A stretch of DNA of 6,519 nucleotides. It comes from Planctomycetaceae bacterium (GTDB lineage: Bacteria; Planctomycetota; Planctomycetia; Planctomycetales; Planctomycetaceae). The notes beneath the pieces are model-generated. The model saw only the letters and a list, made by a program, of their open reading frames with translations. It did no database searches and had not been told where the DNA came from. Of this stretch, positions 1 to 5,918 are shown in pieces (position 1 is the stretch's first letter; each line of letters opens with the position of its first letter). The stretch covers positions 17,445-23,963 of the forward strand of contig DOCI01000002.1 of NCBI GenBank assembly GCA_003503535.1. Reading direction: 5' to 3'. A program made the translations under genes and the position numbers.

Positions 1-544
1 CATCGTAAACGTCTTCGCCAGAGGCTTCTGCGCGAGCGATCAGAGATTGATGCTGATTATCGTGCCGTGAGGCGAGGATGCCGAATTCGAGGCTTCCCAG
101 ATTCGTGATCTGTTTTTTCATCGCCTGAACATAATCAGGATCGGCTCCAGGAATGATGATTTCAACGCGATCATCGCCGACCTGTCTCACGGTGACTTCT
201 TCAGTACCGGAAGGATTCACGCGGCGGGTAATTGCCCGCACCAGTTCATCCATCGACTGGCCGTTGACTTCCTTGCCGCTCTCTTCAGCCTGCTCGGTAT
301 CGGCCTGATAAACCAGATTCGTACCCCCAGCCAGGTCAATTCCCAGTCGGAAGGCATCCGAGAGTTTCTCGCCGTGGATCAACTGACTGGCAAACGGAGC
401 CAGAAAGATGGCCAGCAAAACGAGCACGGTACTGAACCGGCCGGAGTCATCTTTCATTTTCGTTGCACGTGCAATGAATTGCCCCAAAATGATCGGGGCT
501 ACGAAAATTGCCAAAATCCACAGTATTACAATCCAAGCGGACAT
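1..544 (-). CDS. secD: Protein translocase subunit SecD, N-terminal part (truncated by window edge)
   Basis: SecD is a membrane subunit of the SecDF-YajC complex, which uses the proton gradient to help pull secreted proteins through SecYEG. The first 181 codons are present and the frame stays open to the left edge. Residues 69-75 (IDLAGGT) match the SecD LDLxGG signature. Residues 107-133 follow the family pattern with RRVNPSGTEE, then VRQVGDDRVEIIIPG, and LGSLEFGIL near 149-157 continues the first periplasmic domain. The start is the ATG at 544: an in-frame TAA lies ten codons upstream with no ATG, GTG or TTG between. Two hydrophobic segments precede the periplasmic domain, about residues 4-22 and 38-55, where E. 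coli SecD has one. The gene lies 147 bases downstream of yajC, on the same strand. A SecD-SecF fusion is possible but cannot be seen from this fragment. Confidence 0.93.
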   Translation of the reverse strand, partial: MSAWIVILWILAIFVAPIILGQFIARATKMKDDSGRFSTVLVLLAIFLAPFASQLIHGEKLSDAFRLGIDLAGGTNLVYQADTEQAEESGKEVNGQSMDELVRAITRRVNPSGTEEVTVRQVGDDRVEIIIPGADPDYVQAMKKQITNLGSLEFGILASRHDNQHQSLIARAEASGEDVYD

Positions 545-691
545 TCCGTCGTGTCTTTCGTTCTCGATCGATTACCAGACCCGACAGCCATCCGTCGGAT
601 TTTTTATTAAATGCACTTTTACTTCGACTTTGATCTCAGTCGCAATGTCAATTCTGCATGGCACGCAACATATTGCCAGATGCAGACTTTA

Positions 692-1063
692 TTAAGCTGG
701 CTTTTCTTCGCCTTCAGTTTTCACAATCGACTCAATACTGCTTTTACGAACGCGAATCCGGGTATTCTCATCGACCCGCAGAGTGACCTGCGTTCCATCA
801 GCTGAGAAACCTGTCACCGTTCCAAAAACACCGCCAATCGTGACGACCTGATCGTTTTTCTTTAAATTCGACAGGAAATCCTGACGGCCTTTTCGCTCTT
901 TATTCTGCGGCAGCATCACTAATACGACATAAATCGCAATCATGACCATCACAGGCACGCCGAACACATCGAATAGACCCGGCTGCTCAGCAGCACCCCC
1001 GCCTTCGGCTGCTTCTTGAGCCAGCAGGCAGATTTGATGCAAAATTTGCGTGGAAAAAGCCAT
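692..1063 (-). CDS. yajC: SecDF-YajC complex subunit YajC, preprotein translocase
   Basis: YajC is a small single-pass inner-membrane protein that associates with SecD and SecF and helps preprotein translocation. The predicted protein has 123 residues, close to the usual 100-120. A short N-terminal part (1-32) contains a glycine/alanine/glutamate-rich linker. A membrane helix follows at about 33-51 (VFGVPVMVMIAIYVVLVML), then the family signature LPQNKERKGRQ and LKKNDQVVTIGGVFGTV at 67-83, and a small beta-rich cytoplasmic domain. I chose the ATG at 1063 because GGGAAG lies five bases upstream and the length fits. The frame stays open upstream to an ATG at 1111 and a TTG at 1120, neither with a ribosome binding site. 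It sits between tgt and secD, as in many bacteria. Confidence 0.93.
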   Translation of the reverse strand: MAFSTQILHQICLLAQEAAEGGGAAEQPGLFDVFGVPVMVMIAIYVVLVMLPQNKERKGRQDFLSNLKKNDQVVTIGGVFGTVTGFSADGTQVTLRVDENTRIRVRKSSIESIVKTEGEEKPA

Positions 1064-1127
1064 AAAATCTTCCCGGAAATCGCGATTCGATTCCCTCAGT
1101 ACGTCATACATTGAGTTCAAATGGGCT

Positions 1128-1157
1128 GAAAATGCCGTAAATCAGGCGAAAATGCCG
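1128..1157 (-). repeat. 10-base direct repeat in the yajC leader
   Basis: GAAAATGCCG occurs at 1128-1137 and again at 1148-1157, exactly 20 bases apart, with related flanks (GGCTGAAAATGCCGTAAAT and GGCGAAAATGCCGCAATTT). On the transcribed strand it reads CGGCATTTTC twice. It lies between the putative promoter and yajC. A tandem regulator site or a small chance duplication are both possible; no regulator can be named. Confidence 0.4.
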
Positions 1158-1181
1158 CAATTTCACAGCAAAGAATTGCGT

Positions 1182-1210
1182 ATATTAGGGATCGCTGCCC
1201 CAACGGGCAA
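1182..1210 (-). promoter_or_regulatory. Putative sigma-70 type promoter for yajC-secD
   Basis: On the minus strand a TTGCCC box (1205-1210) is followed after 17 bases by TAATAT (1182-1187), which overlaps the tgt stop codon. The predicted start of transcription is near 1175, giving an untranslated leader of about 110 bases before the yajC ATG. The spacing is ideal, and both boxes are close to the sigma-70 consensus. No terminator is seen after tgt, so read-through from tgt is also likely. This is pattern matching only. Confidence 0.4.
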
Positions 1211-2327
1211 GTTGATCCGCCCGAAACTCCGCACTCCGATTCTCAAAAATTGCCTGACGCATCTCCCGAACCAGATTTTCATAGAAGGCAATATTGTGCC
1301 AGGAGAGCAAAATCGCCCCCAGCATCTCCTTGGCCACAAACAGATGCCGGAGGTATCCCCTGGAATAAATCCGCCCCACTTCAGAAGGCCCATCCGGATC
1401 GAGCGGCGTCACATCCCGCTGATATTTGGCATTCCGAATTTTTACCGGACCATTCGAAGTGAATGCCATCGCATTGCGTCCATTACGGGTTGGCATCACA
1501 CAGTCAAACAAGTCTACTCCCCGAATGATCGACTCCAGCAAATCGACCGGCTTGCCTACACCCATTAAATAGCGAGGTTTTTCGACCGGCAGAAAGGGCG
1601 TTGTGAAATCCAGGGTTTTGTACATATCGTTGGGATCTTCCCCCACGCTCAACCCGCCGATGGCATAGCCTGGGAAATCGAGTGGCAATAATCCTTCAGC
1701 CGACTCCTCCCGCAAATGAGGATCAATCCCCCCCTGCACGATTCCGAATAACGCCTGATCATCCCGCTTTTGAGCATCCCTACACCGAGCCGCCCAGGCG
1801 GTTGTCCTTTGAACTGCGGCCCGCAATCGATCCTGACCGACATCGTGCGGCGGGCATTCATCCAGACACATAATACAGTCAGCCCCCAGCTGTTCCTGAA
1901 TCCGGATCGCCTTTTCGGGCGAGAGTTCGAGCAGACTTCCATCAATATGCGAGCGAAACACGACCTGATCGTCCGTCAGTTTCGAGAGTTTTGCCAGACT
2001 GAACACCTGAAAACCGCCTGAATCGGTCAAAATTGGTCCAGACCAGTTCATGAATTGATGCAGTCCACCCAGTTCTTCGACCACATCTGCCCCCGGTCGC
2101 AATGCCAGATGATAGGTATTCGACAGCACCATCTGAGCCCCGGCTGCCTTCAATTGCTCCGGCAGCAATCCTTTGACAGTGCCGAGAGTCCCGACGGGCA
2201 TGAAAGCCGGCGTATCGACAATTCCATGCGGCGTATGCCACTGACCAGCCCGTGCTCCGGTGTTGGGATCAGTATGTTGCAGTTCAAATCGAAATGAGGC
2301 CACGTGGTTTGCTTTCTTGTACGTCAT
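1185..2327 (-). CDS. tgt: Queuine/preQ1 tRNA-guanine transglycosylase lacking the zinc-site cysteines
   Basis: Tgt swaps guanine-34 for the queuosine precursor preQ1 in tRNAs with GUN anticodons (Asp, Asn, His, Tyr). The 380-residue length is normal for the family. Visible landmarks are TPAFMPVGT (39-47), [11 protein letters not shown] (69-79), [11 protein letters not shown] with general acid/base Asp102, DECPP (156-160), GIVQGG (195-200), GGLSVGE (224-230), and [12 protein letters not shown] (274-285) with the nucleophile Asp275. Val228 is the bacterial, preQ1-type residue; the eukaryotic queuine enzyme has glycine there. The C-terminal zinc site CxCx2Cx25H is not intact: the three cysteine positions are Gly313, Ser315 and Gly318, while the histidine remains as His344 at exact spacing. 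The reading frame is clean around it. The start is the ATG at 2327, without a clear ribosome binding site; a GTG at codon 9 is an alternative. It heads the tgt-yajC-secD series. Confidence 0.95.
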   Translation of the reverse strand: MTYKKANHVASFRFELQHTDPNTGARAGQWHTPHGIVDTPAFMPVGTLGTVKGLLPEQLKAAGAQMVLSNTYHLALRPGADVVEELGGLHQFMNWSGPILTDSGGFQVFSLAKLSKLTDDQVVFRSHIDGSLLELSPEKAIRIQEQLGADCIMCLDECPPHDVGQDRLRAAVQRTTAWAARCRDAQKRDDQALFGIVQGGIDPHLREESAEGLLPLDFPGYAIGGLSVGEDPNDMYKTLDFTTPFLPVEKPRYLMGVGKPVDLLESIIRGVDLFDCVMPTRNGRNAMAFTSNGPVKIRNAKYQRDVTPLDPDGPSEVGRIYSRGYLRHLFVAKEMLGAILLSWHNIAFYENLVREMRQAIFENRSAEFRADQLARWGSDP

Positions 2328-2382
2328 ATTGTGCCCGGGGATGGATTTGAGGCTGAGTCTAAAATAATTTCGCCACAGAGAA

Positions 2383-2443
2383 CACAGAGTTCAGCGAGAA
2401 GAAATAAAATACGTTCTTATCCTGAAACGCTGAGCCCTCTGCG
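2383..2443. repeat. Imperfect inverted repeat (CACAGAG...CTCTG type)
   Basis: The left arm CACAGAGTTCAGCG (2383-2396) and the right arm CGCTGAGCCCTCTGCG (2428-2443) are complementary apart from a small internal mismatch and bulge. They enclose an A/T-rich loop of about 31 bases. The left flank also repeats the word CACAGAG (2374-2380 and 2383-2389). It could form a hairpin in RNA or be a decayed dispersed repeat. It is too far from any stop codon, and lacks a T-run, to be a terminator. Confidence 0.4.
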
Positions 2444-2533
2444 ATTTTAGCTTCACACCATTCAAACCCTATCATTACAGGCACTTGACGGAGTCCAGAA
2501 TTGATCAAGTTGTGAACTGTGTCAAAACTGAAT

Positions 2534-2694
2534 AGCGAGTTGAGTTCCGTCGAAAGGGTTAGCGGAACGCGGAACCCAACCTCTGCAAAGTCAAACCGGC
2601 TTCAATGCCAATGCGATAATTGTTGGGTTACGCTTCGCTAACCCAATCTACAAAACTGGCCTCTCGACACGGGGCACTTCTCAACTCACTCGCT
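2534..2694. repeat. Paired hairpin repeat element (GGGTTA...TAACCC), with imperfect terminal inverted repeats
   Basis: Two hairpins are visible. The left one (2556-2577) begins GGGTTAGCG and ends GGAACCC. The right one (2623-2646) begins TTGGGTTA and ends TAACCCAA, a perfect 8-base stem. The reverse complement of the left copy, extended to 2580, matches the right copy base for base except for one substitution and a small insertion at the hairpin tip. They are therefore inverted copies of one repeat, about 41 bases apart. Around them lie AGCGAGTTGAG (2534-2544) and CTCAACTCACTCGCT (2680-2694), inverted relative to each other apart from a four-base insertion. GTAG(A/G)TTGGGTTAGCG...CGTAACCCAAC repeats are, from memory, scattered in many bacterial genomes. 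A small non-autonomous mobile element is one explanation. Confidence 0.55.
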
Positions 2695-2714
2695 TACGCT
2701 TCGTGCTTGTAAGC
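2692..2714 (-). terminator. Hairpin just after the glycosyltransferase stop (weak terminator candidate)
   Basis: GCTTAC (2692-2697) and GTAAGC (2709-2714) form a perfect 6-base stem with an 11-base loop, beginning five bases after the glycosyltransferase stop codon in the direction of transcription. No T-run follows on the minus strand, so it is not a standard intrinsic terminator. It could protect the 3' end of the message or be part of the adjoining repeat element. Confidence 0.25.
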
Positions 2715-2719
2715 AGGAA

Positions 2720-3571
2720 TCAATCCGTTTTTGGTTTGAGGTAGTTTGGTGTATAAAGCCCAAGTTTTGAAGTCCAGAAGTGGGCGACGGCACCCAGGGT
2801 TTTGAGGCCGTAGGTAGTGCTGCGGCGGAAGTTAATGCTGGAGGCTTCGTCGAAGTAGCGGACCGGGACAGGGATGTCGCCGAGTTTGAAGCCGAATTTG
2901 ACGGCTTGAACGAGGAACTGGGAATCGAAGACGAAATCTTCGGAGTTGCGATCCCAGGGGATGGTTTCGAGCAGTTCGCGTGAATAGGCACGGAAGCCGG
3001 AGTGGAAGTCCCCGAGGTTCTGGCCGAGGCCGACGTTTTCAATCGTGGTGAGAATCCGATTGGCAATGTACTTGTAGCGGGGCATACCGCCTGCGAGGGC
3101 TTCGGCTCGGCTGCGGATGCGGGAGCCGAGGATGCAGTCGCAAATACCCAGGTGGATGATTTGGGCAGCCTGCGGAATGACGCGGCTGTCGTATTGATAG
3201 TCCGGATGGATCATGACGATGATGTCTGCATCGGTCTGAAGAGCGGCTTCATAACAGGACTTCTGATTCCCGCCGTAGCCACGATTATTTGTATGTTCGA
3301 TAACGGTCAAGCCGAGGTGTTTTGCGATTTCAACGGTGTTATCGGAACTGCAATCGTCGACAAGGATCACTTCCTGGACGGAGCCAGTGGGAATGTCCTG
3401 CAGAGTGCGTTCGAGGGTGGCAGCCGCGTTGTATGCGGGCATCACAGCGACGATTCTGGGTTTTGCTTCCGGTTGGTTCTGAGTCGTTTCCATGCCGAAC
3501 ATGGTAGCCAAATTCCGCTGCAGTGTAGAGGGATCGGTGAGGGAATCTGAATTGATTTGTTCGGTGATCAT
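2720..3571 (-). CDS. Family 2 glycosyltransferase (dolichyl/polyprenyl-phosphate mannosyltransferase-like), soluble
   Basis: This is a GT-A fold, inverting family 2 glycosyltransferase, which moves a sugar from a nucleotide-sugar to a lipid or glycan acceptor; neither substrate can be named. From the ATG at 3571 it has 283 residues. Seen are VMPAYNAA (43-50), [10 protein letters not shown] (70-79) for nucleotide binding, NRGYGGNQ (96-103), HPDYQYD (122-128) at the metal-binding DxD position, GSRIRSR (149-155), [11 protein letters not shown] (188-198), and the C-terminal [14 protein letters not shown] (235-248). There are no membrane helices, unlike GtrB or many DPM-type enzymes, so it is probably cytoplasmic. 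The start is uncertain: the frame extends to an ATG at 3625 and a GTG at 3637, while conserved sequence begins only near residue 39, and none has a convincing ribosome binding site. The diguanylate cyclase gene lies upstream on the same strand. Confidence 0.88.
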   Translation of the reverse strand: MITEQINSDSLTDPSTLQRNLATMFGMETTQNQPEAKPRIVAVMPAYNAAATLERTLQDIPTGSVQEVILVDDCSSDNTVEIAKHLGLTVIEHTNNRGYGGNQKSCYEAALQTDADIIVMIHPDYQYDSRVIPQAAQIIHLGICDCILGSRIRSRAEALAGGMPRYKYIANRILTTIENVGLGQNLGDFHSGFRAYSRELLETIPWDRNSEDFVFDSQFLVQAVKFGFKLGDIPVPVRYFDEASSINFRRSTTYGLKTLGAVAHFWTSKLGLYTPNYLKPKTD

Positions 3572-3758
3572 GGGAATGGCTTTAGATTGGAGTTGTCGTG
3601 ATGTTTGCAGGGATCGGTGTCTCATGCCTCTAAACACAGGCGAGCCATCGCGGTAATGCGACGGGTGGGGTCGAGTGATTTGCGACGTACAGAATTTCTG
3701 ATAAAATATGATTAACGTTTACGTATTCGAGCCATGACTGGCCCGTCTCGGCTGATCG

Positions 3759-5495
3759 TTAATGACCGATGCGTGCAGGTTCCTGCTTGTTGGCACCAGC
3801 GTGCCGGACTGCATTTCGTCCGTCGCGTTTGGCCTGATAGAGGGCTTCATCGGCGGCTTCGATAAGTCCTTCGACAGTGGTGGCGTGTTGCGGATAGCAG
3901 GAGACGCCAGAGCTGACACTGATATCGATGCGCTGTCCGCCGTGCAGGATGACCATTTCGCAGGCTGCGGCTCGAATCGATTCGGCAATACGGACGGCTC
4001 CATCGACGCCAATACCAGGAAGTAGGAGGGCCATCTCTTCGCCACCGTAGCGAGCGACGAGGGGATTATCGGAGGGGCGAACTTTTTTCACTTCTTCCTC
4101 GAGCAGGCGGGCGAACTGGCGGAGGGCTTCATCGCCTGCCTGATGACCGTAGTGGTCGTTGACGTGCTTGAAGTGGTCGAGGTCGAGCAGGCAAAGTGAA
4201 CATGGTTTGCCGGTTCGCTGGGACTGTCCAAGTTCGCCGACGATCCGTTCATCGAAGGTGCGTCGGTTGGCCAGTTCGGTGAGTCCATCGAGGCTGGCTT
4301 TTCGTTCCACGGCTGCCCGGTCGAGAACGCGAGTTAAGGTTTCGGCGAGGAAATCGCCTGACCATTCGGCCAGAGAAATATGAGCACGCGAATAGACGCC
4401 GTCGTCTTTACGCGTCATGCAGAGGATGCCCATCATCGATTCTCCCTGGTACAGGGGAACAGTCAGGGCTCGACTCATGAGGCTGTTGACTTCGGCTTCG
4501 CGGAGATCAGCGACATTCATACTGCCGGTGATGCCTGTTGATTTGGCCCATTTTGCGATCCGGATTTCGTGATCCTGCCAGATCGATTCAACTCCGGCCT
4601 GCATTTTAATGCCATGGCGATTGACAACACGCACGGGAGTTTCTGGATTATTCGAGAAGAGCAGCAGAGCGCCGCGGTCCGCTTCGACGAGCACACTCAA
4701 CTGGCGAAGGAATTCTTCGAGCATCTTTGTGGGGAGGTCGTGGTATTCATCGGCGATGGCACGCAGAGCCAGCTTTTCCTGAGTCAGCTTGAGGAGTTGC
4801 TGCTGATCGAGCGTATTCATTCGGTGTCGCAGCGAAGGCGTAATTCTTTTGAGGAGTCGACCGACCATTTCCTGCTGAAGTTCGAGATCGGTTCCGACAG
4901 GAAACAGATGTGTGGAAACGACGACGCCGTACATTTCCTTGTCATCAGCAACGGGCAGGAGGTGCAGTTCGCTGATTTTGTTTCGTTCTGTCCCGTTTAA
5001 TAAGGTGACAAATCGCGAGTTGAACAATTCGGAATCTGAAATTCGGCAAACACCCTCCTGCATCACCTGATTGAGCCATTTTTCTTCGAGTGTGAGAATG
5101 GTGATTGTATGTTTGGAGATCCCTCGTTGAGTGTAAATATTGAGCTGTTTGTTTTCGTAGGAGAAGAAGATTGCAAAGCCAGCATCGGAGTGCGGCACGA
5201 GTTTTTTGAGAAGAACATCGATGGTGCGGTTCGAATCATTTTCCGCAAAGATATCGGCCATGGCGCTGTTCTCGACAAATGCCAGTGATTTTTCCTGGCG
5301 TAACCGTCGGAGTTTAACCCGCATGCGGTCGAGTTCTTCGAGAATTTTGTCTTCTTTGAGTTTGAAATGTGCCCGATGATAATGATACAGAGCGTACTGC
5401 AACGCGCCAGCCAAAATCAGGACGATGAGGAGTCCAAATTTTTCAGCGTGTGCAGCGATTTGCCACAACCAGTCTGATAAAGCACTGATTCCCAA
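3759..5495 (-). CDS. Membrane-anchored diguanylate cyclase with two GAF-like domains and a GGDEF domain
   Basis: The GGDEF domain makes cyclic di-GMP from two GTP, a second messenger usually controlling attachment, exopolysaccharide and motility. From the TTG at 5495 (578 residues) the order is: membrane helix (about 20-39), charged coiled coil (44-71), GAF-like region (78-223), second GAF-like region (246-393), and GGDEF (396-566). Active-site features are SLDGLTELANRR (401-412), LLDLDHFKHVND (436-447) with metal-binding Asp438, and ARYGGEEM (481-488). The signature is GGEEM rather than GGEEF, and the catalytic GGEE is intact. RPSD (473-476) resembles the product-binding RxxD inhibitory site but lies seven rather than the usual five residues before GGEE. 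The frame is open up to a TTG at 5612 (617 residues). I prefer 5495 because the extra 39 codons have lower GC at third positions, look unlike a protein N-terminus and contain a perfect palindrome. No EAL or HD-GYP domain is present. The GAF ligands are unknown. Confidence 0.9.
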   Translation of the reverse strand: MGISALSDWLWQIAAHAEKFGLLIVLILAGALQYALYHYHRAHFKLKEDKILEELDRMRVKLRRLRQEKSLAFVENSAMADIFAENDSNRTIDVLLKKLVPHSDAGFAIFFSYENKQLNIYTQRGISKHTITILTLEEKWLNQVMQEGVCRISDSELFNSRFVTLLNGTERNKISELHLLPVADDKEMYGVVVSTHLFPVGTDLELQQEMVGRLLKRITPSLRHRMNTLDQQQLLKLTQEKLALRAIADEYHDLPTKMLEEFLRQLSVLVEADRGALLLFSNNPETPVRVVNRHGIKMQAGVESIWQDHEIRIAKWAKSTGITGSMNVADLREAEVNSLMSRALTVPLYQGESMMGILCMTRKDDGVYSRAHISLAEWSGDFLAETLTRVLDRAAVERKASLDGLTELANRRTFDERIVGELGQSQRTGKPCSLCLLDLDHFKHVNDHYGHQAGDEALRQFARLLEEEVKKVRPSDNPLVARYGGEEMALLLPGIGVDGAVRIAESIRAAACEMVILHGGQRIDISVSSGVSCYPQHATTVEGLIEAADEALYQAKRDGRNAVRHAGANKQEPARIGH

Positions 5496-5527
5496 GGGTT
5501 CGCTCTTTCCTCTGTGTTTCCGTCCGG

Positions 5528-5556
5528 CATTAAGTCGTTCGACGCATGACTTAATG
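5528..5556. promoter_or_regulatory. Perfect 9-base inverted repeat at the cyclase 5' end (operator or hairpin candidate)
   Basis: CATTAAGTC (5528-5536) and GACTTAATG (5548-5556) are perfect inverted copies separated by 11 bases. The dyad sits 33 bases upstream of the preferred TTG start (5495) of the diguanylate cyclase. The arms are A/T-rich, and the half-site spacing of about 20 bases centre to centre suits a dimeric DNA-binding protein. In RNA it would be a hairpin just upstream of the purine-rich stretch before the start. If translation really starts at 5612, the same palindrome would be inside the coding region. Confidence 0.45.
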
Positions 5557-5720
5557 TTCGTCTCTCCTGGCCACCATTTGCCACCAAGTAGCTTTTGAGT
5601 GTCCCAAGCCAACTCGTACTCGAAACTGGCTGTCTATCAAAACTAGCATGAGTTTTCCGATCTTGTTGGAATTTGATTCAGAAAAACAAAAAGTTATCGA
5701 TGTTCGTTCAGTGTTAACAA

Positions 5721-5748
5721 TTGGCATCATCGTTACAGAACCTATAAT
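5721..5748 (+). promoter_or_regulatory. Strong sigma-70 type promoter upstream of the acidic-protein gene
   Basis: TTGGCA (5721-5726) is followed after 16 bases by a perfect TATAAT (5743-5748). The -35 box differs from TTGACA at one base. Transcription would start near 5755, leaving a leader of about 165 bases before the ATG at 5919. A GTTAAC palindrome (5713-5718) lies just upstream of the -35 box. This is the best promoter match in the window. Confidence 0.6.
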
Positions 5749-5768
5749 GCGAACTTATTGAGAGTTGA

Positions 5769-5858
5769 ATGGCGAGTGTTGAGGGGCCCGTCTGAAGAAA
5801 GATTCGAGGCGAGAGTCTTTTTTCGCGACAGCTGAAATCCTCTCAACCTTTTTGCCAT
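5769..5858 (+). promoter_or_regulatory. Structured 5' leader with an internal terminator-like hairpin
   Basis: Three nested pairings can be drawn in the predicted leader. ATGGC (5769-5773) pairs with GCCAT (5854-5858). GTTGAGGGG (5778-5786) pairs with CCTCTCAAC (5839-5847) with one G-U pair. Inside, AAAGATTC (5798-5805) pairs with GAGTCTTT (5813-5820), around a 7-base loop and running into TTTTTT (5818-5823). The inner hairpin with its T-run resembles an intrinsic terminator, located between the promoter and the start codon. It could be an attenuator or just a stable leader. I recognise no known riboswitch core. Confidence 0.4.
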
Positions 5859-5918
5859 GAAACTTAACCACCATTCGCCTCTGGCCACTCAGCACGGCCA
5901 TTAAACCGGAACAACACG

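Larger units (their letters stand above)
2328..2719. other. Intergenic stretch with no gene, rich in inverted repeats
   Basis: This 392-base gap lies between the tgt start and the end of the glycosyltransferase gene. I see no credible coding frame. It contains an imperfect inverted repeat (2383-2443), a pair of related hairpins inside an imperfect outer inverted repeat (2534-2694), and a small hairpin just after the glycosyltransferase stop (2692-2714). No strong promoter for tgt is apparent, although the region near 2360-2370 is A/T-rich. Confidence 0.7.
5496..5918. other. Divergent intergenic region between cyclase and acidic-protein genes
   Basis: This stretch contains the 5528-5556 inverted repeat, a strong plus-strand promoter-like pair (5721-5748) and a foldable leader (5769-5858). 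I see no credible protein gene in it beyond a possible longer N-terminus of the cyclase (up to 5612). No convincing minus-strand promoter for the cyclase could be picked out between 5613 and 5720. Confidence 0.6.

Noticed and set aside
581..606. Hairpin CCGAC...GTCGG followed by a T-run, between yajC and secD, resembling an intrinsic terminator on the plus strand.
   Set aside because: It would terminate plus-strand transcription, and no plus-strand gene lies before it. Read on the minus strand the run is A-rich and precedes the stem, so it cannot end the yajC transcript.
646..651. A perfect TTGACA on the minus strand in the yajC-secD gap.
   Set aside because: No acceptable -10 box lies 15-19 bases downstream; the sequence there reads around GTCGAAG.
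1290..1400. A frameshift or assembly error hiding the Tgt zinc cysteines.
   Set aside because: The frame is continuous, flanking residues align at canonical spacing on both sides, and neither alternative frame reveals a CxCx2C pattern.
1050..1568. A plus-strand open frame of about 170 codons across the yajC start and tgt 3' end.
   Set aside because: It lies opposite the well-supported tgt and yajC genes, and its translation looks non-natural, with no recognisable domain.
3002..3550. A long plus-strand open frame opposite the glycosyltransferase gene.
   Set aside because: It is antisense to a protein with clear family 2 glycosyltransferase motifs, and its own translation matches nothing I recognise; it is a codon-bias shadow.
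2720..5495. A cyclic di-GMP-controlled exopolysaccharide operon made of the cyclase and the glycosyltransferase.
   Set aside because: The genes are separated by at least 121 bases, there is no PilZ or other cyclic di-GMP receptor motif in the glycosyltransferase, and no other polysaccharide genes are visible.
5553..5570. AGGAGA seven bases before an in-frame ATT (5553-5555) as a possible rare start of the cyclase.
   Set aside because: ATT starts are very rare outside infC-type genes, and the ATT lies inside the 9-base dyad; the purine run may be chance. The TTG at 5495 is simpler.
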